A stretch of DNA of 5,729 nucleotides from Collinsella sp. (lineage in GTDB: Bacteria; Actinomycetota; Coriobacteriia; Coriobacteriales; Coriobacteriaceae), in NCBI GenBank assembly GCA_020025115.1, contig JAHHSP010000081.1, forward strand, positions 1 through 5,729, read 5' to 3'. Below the pieces are notes generated by a model, which had not been told where the DNA came from, made no database searches, and saw nothing but the letters and a program-made list of their open reading frames with translations. Both the position numbers and the translations under genes were made by a program. Within the stretch, counting starts at the first letter, position 1, and every line of letters begins with the position of its first letter. Shown one piece after another: positions 5,307-5,729 of this stretch.

Positions 5307-5729
5307 ATGAAGCCAGCCGATGAGACACCGGGGTCTGCGGTATCGCGCGAGGAGGACGAGCGCTTCATGCGCGAGGCCCTCGCCGAGGCACGCGCCGCCG
5401 CGGGGGTCGGCGAGGTGCCGATCGGCGCGGTCGTGGTGCATGAGGGTGCGATCATCGCCCGGGCCCACAACAGGCGCGAACTGGACGAGGACCCATCGGC
5501 GCACGCGGAGTTTCTTGCCATGATGCGGGCGGCGCGCGCGCTCGGCAGATGGCGCCTGAGCGGTTGTACCGTCTATGTCACGCTCGAGCCCTGCCTCATG
5601 TGCTCGGGCCTCATGGTCAATGCTCGAATCGATCGGTGCGTATACGGAGCGGCCGATCCCAAGGGCGGAGCGCTTGGAACGCTTTACGACGTGAGCGCCG
5701 ATGCCCGCTTGAATCATGCATTCCCAGTC
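5307..5729 (+). CDS. tadA: tRNA-specific adenosine deaminase, 3' part beyond the window
   Basis: The first 141 codons of a TadA-type deaminase run off the right edge without a stop. TadA converts the wobble adenosine of tRNA-Arg(ACG) to inosine so that CGU, CGC and CGA can be read; it is cytosolic and normally essential. The zinc site is visible: H66-A-E68 in DPSAHAEF, and P95-C96-L-M-C99, with E68 as proton shuttle. Other family marks are VPIGAVVV (38-45), AHNRRELDEDP (53-63) and the tail DPKGGALGTLYD (117-128). Usual length is 150-170 residues, so only a short C-terminal piece is missing. The ATG at 5307 gives a 15-residue lead-in; ACGGGG eight bases upstream is a modest ribosome site, and an in-frame TTG at 5271 is less likely. 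A TGA at 5256 bounds the frame. Confidence 0.93.
   Translation, partial: MKPADETPGSAVSREEDERFMREALAEARAAAGVGEVPIGAVVVHEGAIIARAHNRRELDEDPSAHAEFLAMMRAARALGRWRLSGCTVYVTLEPCLMCSGLMVNARIDRCVYGAADPKGGALGTLYDVSADARLNHAFPV

Noticed and set aside
5120..5323. Short plus-strand frame reading ERDSNPR through the tRNA region
   Set aside because: This is the well-known spurious translation of the complement of a tRNA 3' half (GGATTCGAACC), not a protein.
5175..5717. A 180-codon minus-strand frame across tadA and the tRNA
   Set aside because: It overlaps the tRNA-Ser gene and the complete TadA zinc motifs on the other strand, and part of its translation simply reads the tRNA sequence.
1..5729. CRISPR array, insertion sequence, toxin-antitoxin or defence system
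   Set aside because: I saw no regularly spaced direct repeats, terminal inverted repeats with a transposase, or paired small genes anywhere in the window.

Overview
The window is a high-G+C chromosomal stretch with dense, short-spaced bacterial genes. The gene set and composition (an NRAMP-related magnesium transporter like that of Eggerthella, LemA, an OatA-like acyltransferase, and a tRNA-Ser with encoded CCA beside tadA) suggest a Coriobacteriia actinobacterium, perhaps Collinsella-like. The taxon is an inference; no rRNA or other marker gene is present.

Layout. 1-1252 (+): a divalent-metal transporter of the SLC11/NRAMP superfamily whose metal-site motifs match the Mg2+-transporting NRMT branch; the 5' side is at the window edge. 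1253-1379: a tandem hairpin region ending in an intrinsic terminator. 1380-3467 (-): a large membrane O-acyltransferase (AT3) fused to an extracytoplasmic SGNH domain, an OatA-like cell-envelope acetyltransferase, convergent with the transporter. 3468-3659: the leader and possible promoter of the acyltransferase, and the terminator of the next gene. 3660-4214 (-): lemA. 4215-4480: a divergent regulatory region rich in inverted repeats. 4481-5089 (+): a TetR/AcrR-family regulator. 5094-5119: a terminator hairpin. 5132-5221 (-): tRNA-Ser(UGA). 5307-end (+): the first 141 codons of tadA, the tRNA adenosine deaminase, cut by the window end.

How they fit together. Most genes look like independent single-gene units separated by terminators, not one operon. 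The one likely functional link is lemA and the TetR gene: they are divergent, and the 266 bases between them hold two separate sets of palindromes, one around a predicted lemA promoter and one around a predicted TetR promoter. Nothing here is clearly a new defence or mobile system. The most notable items are the atypical metal-site residues of the transporter and the operator-like architecture between lemA and the regulator.
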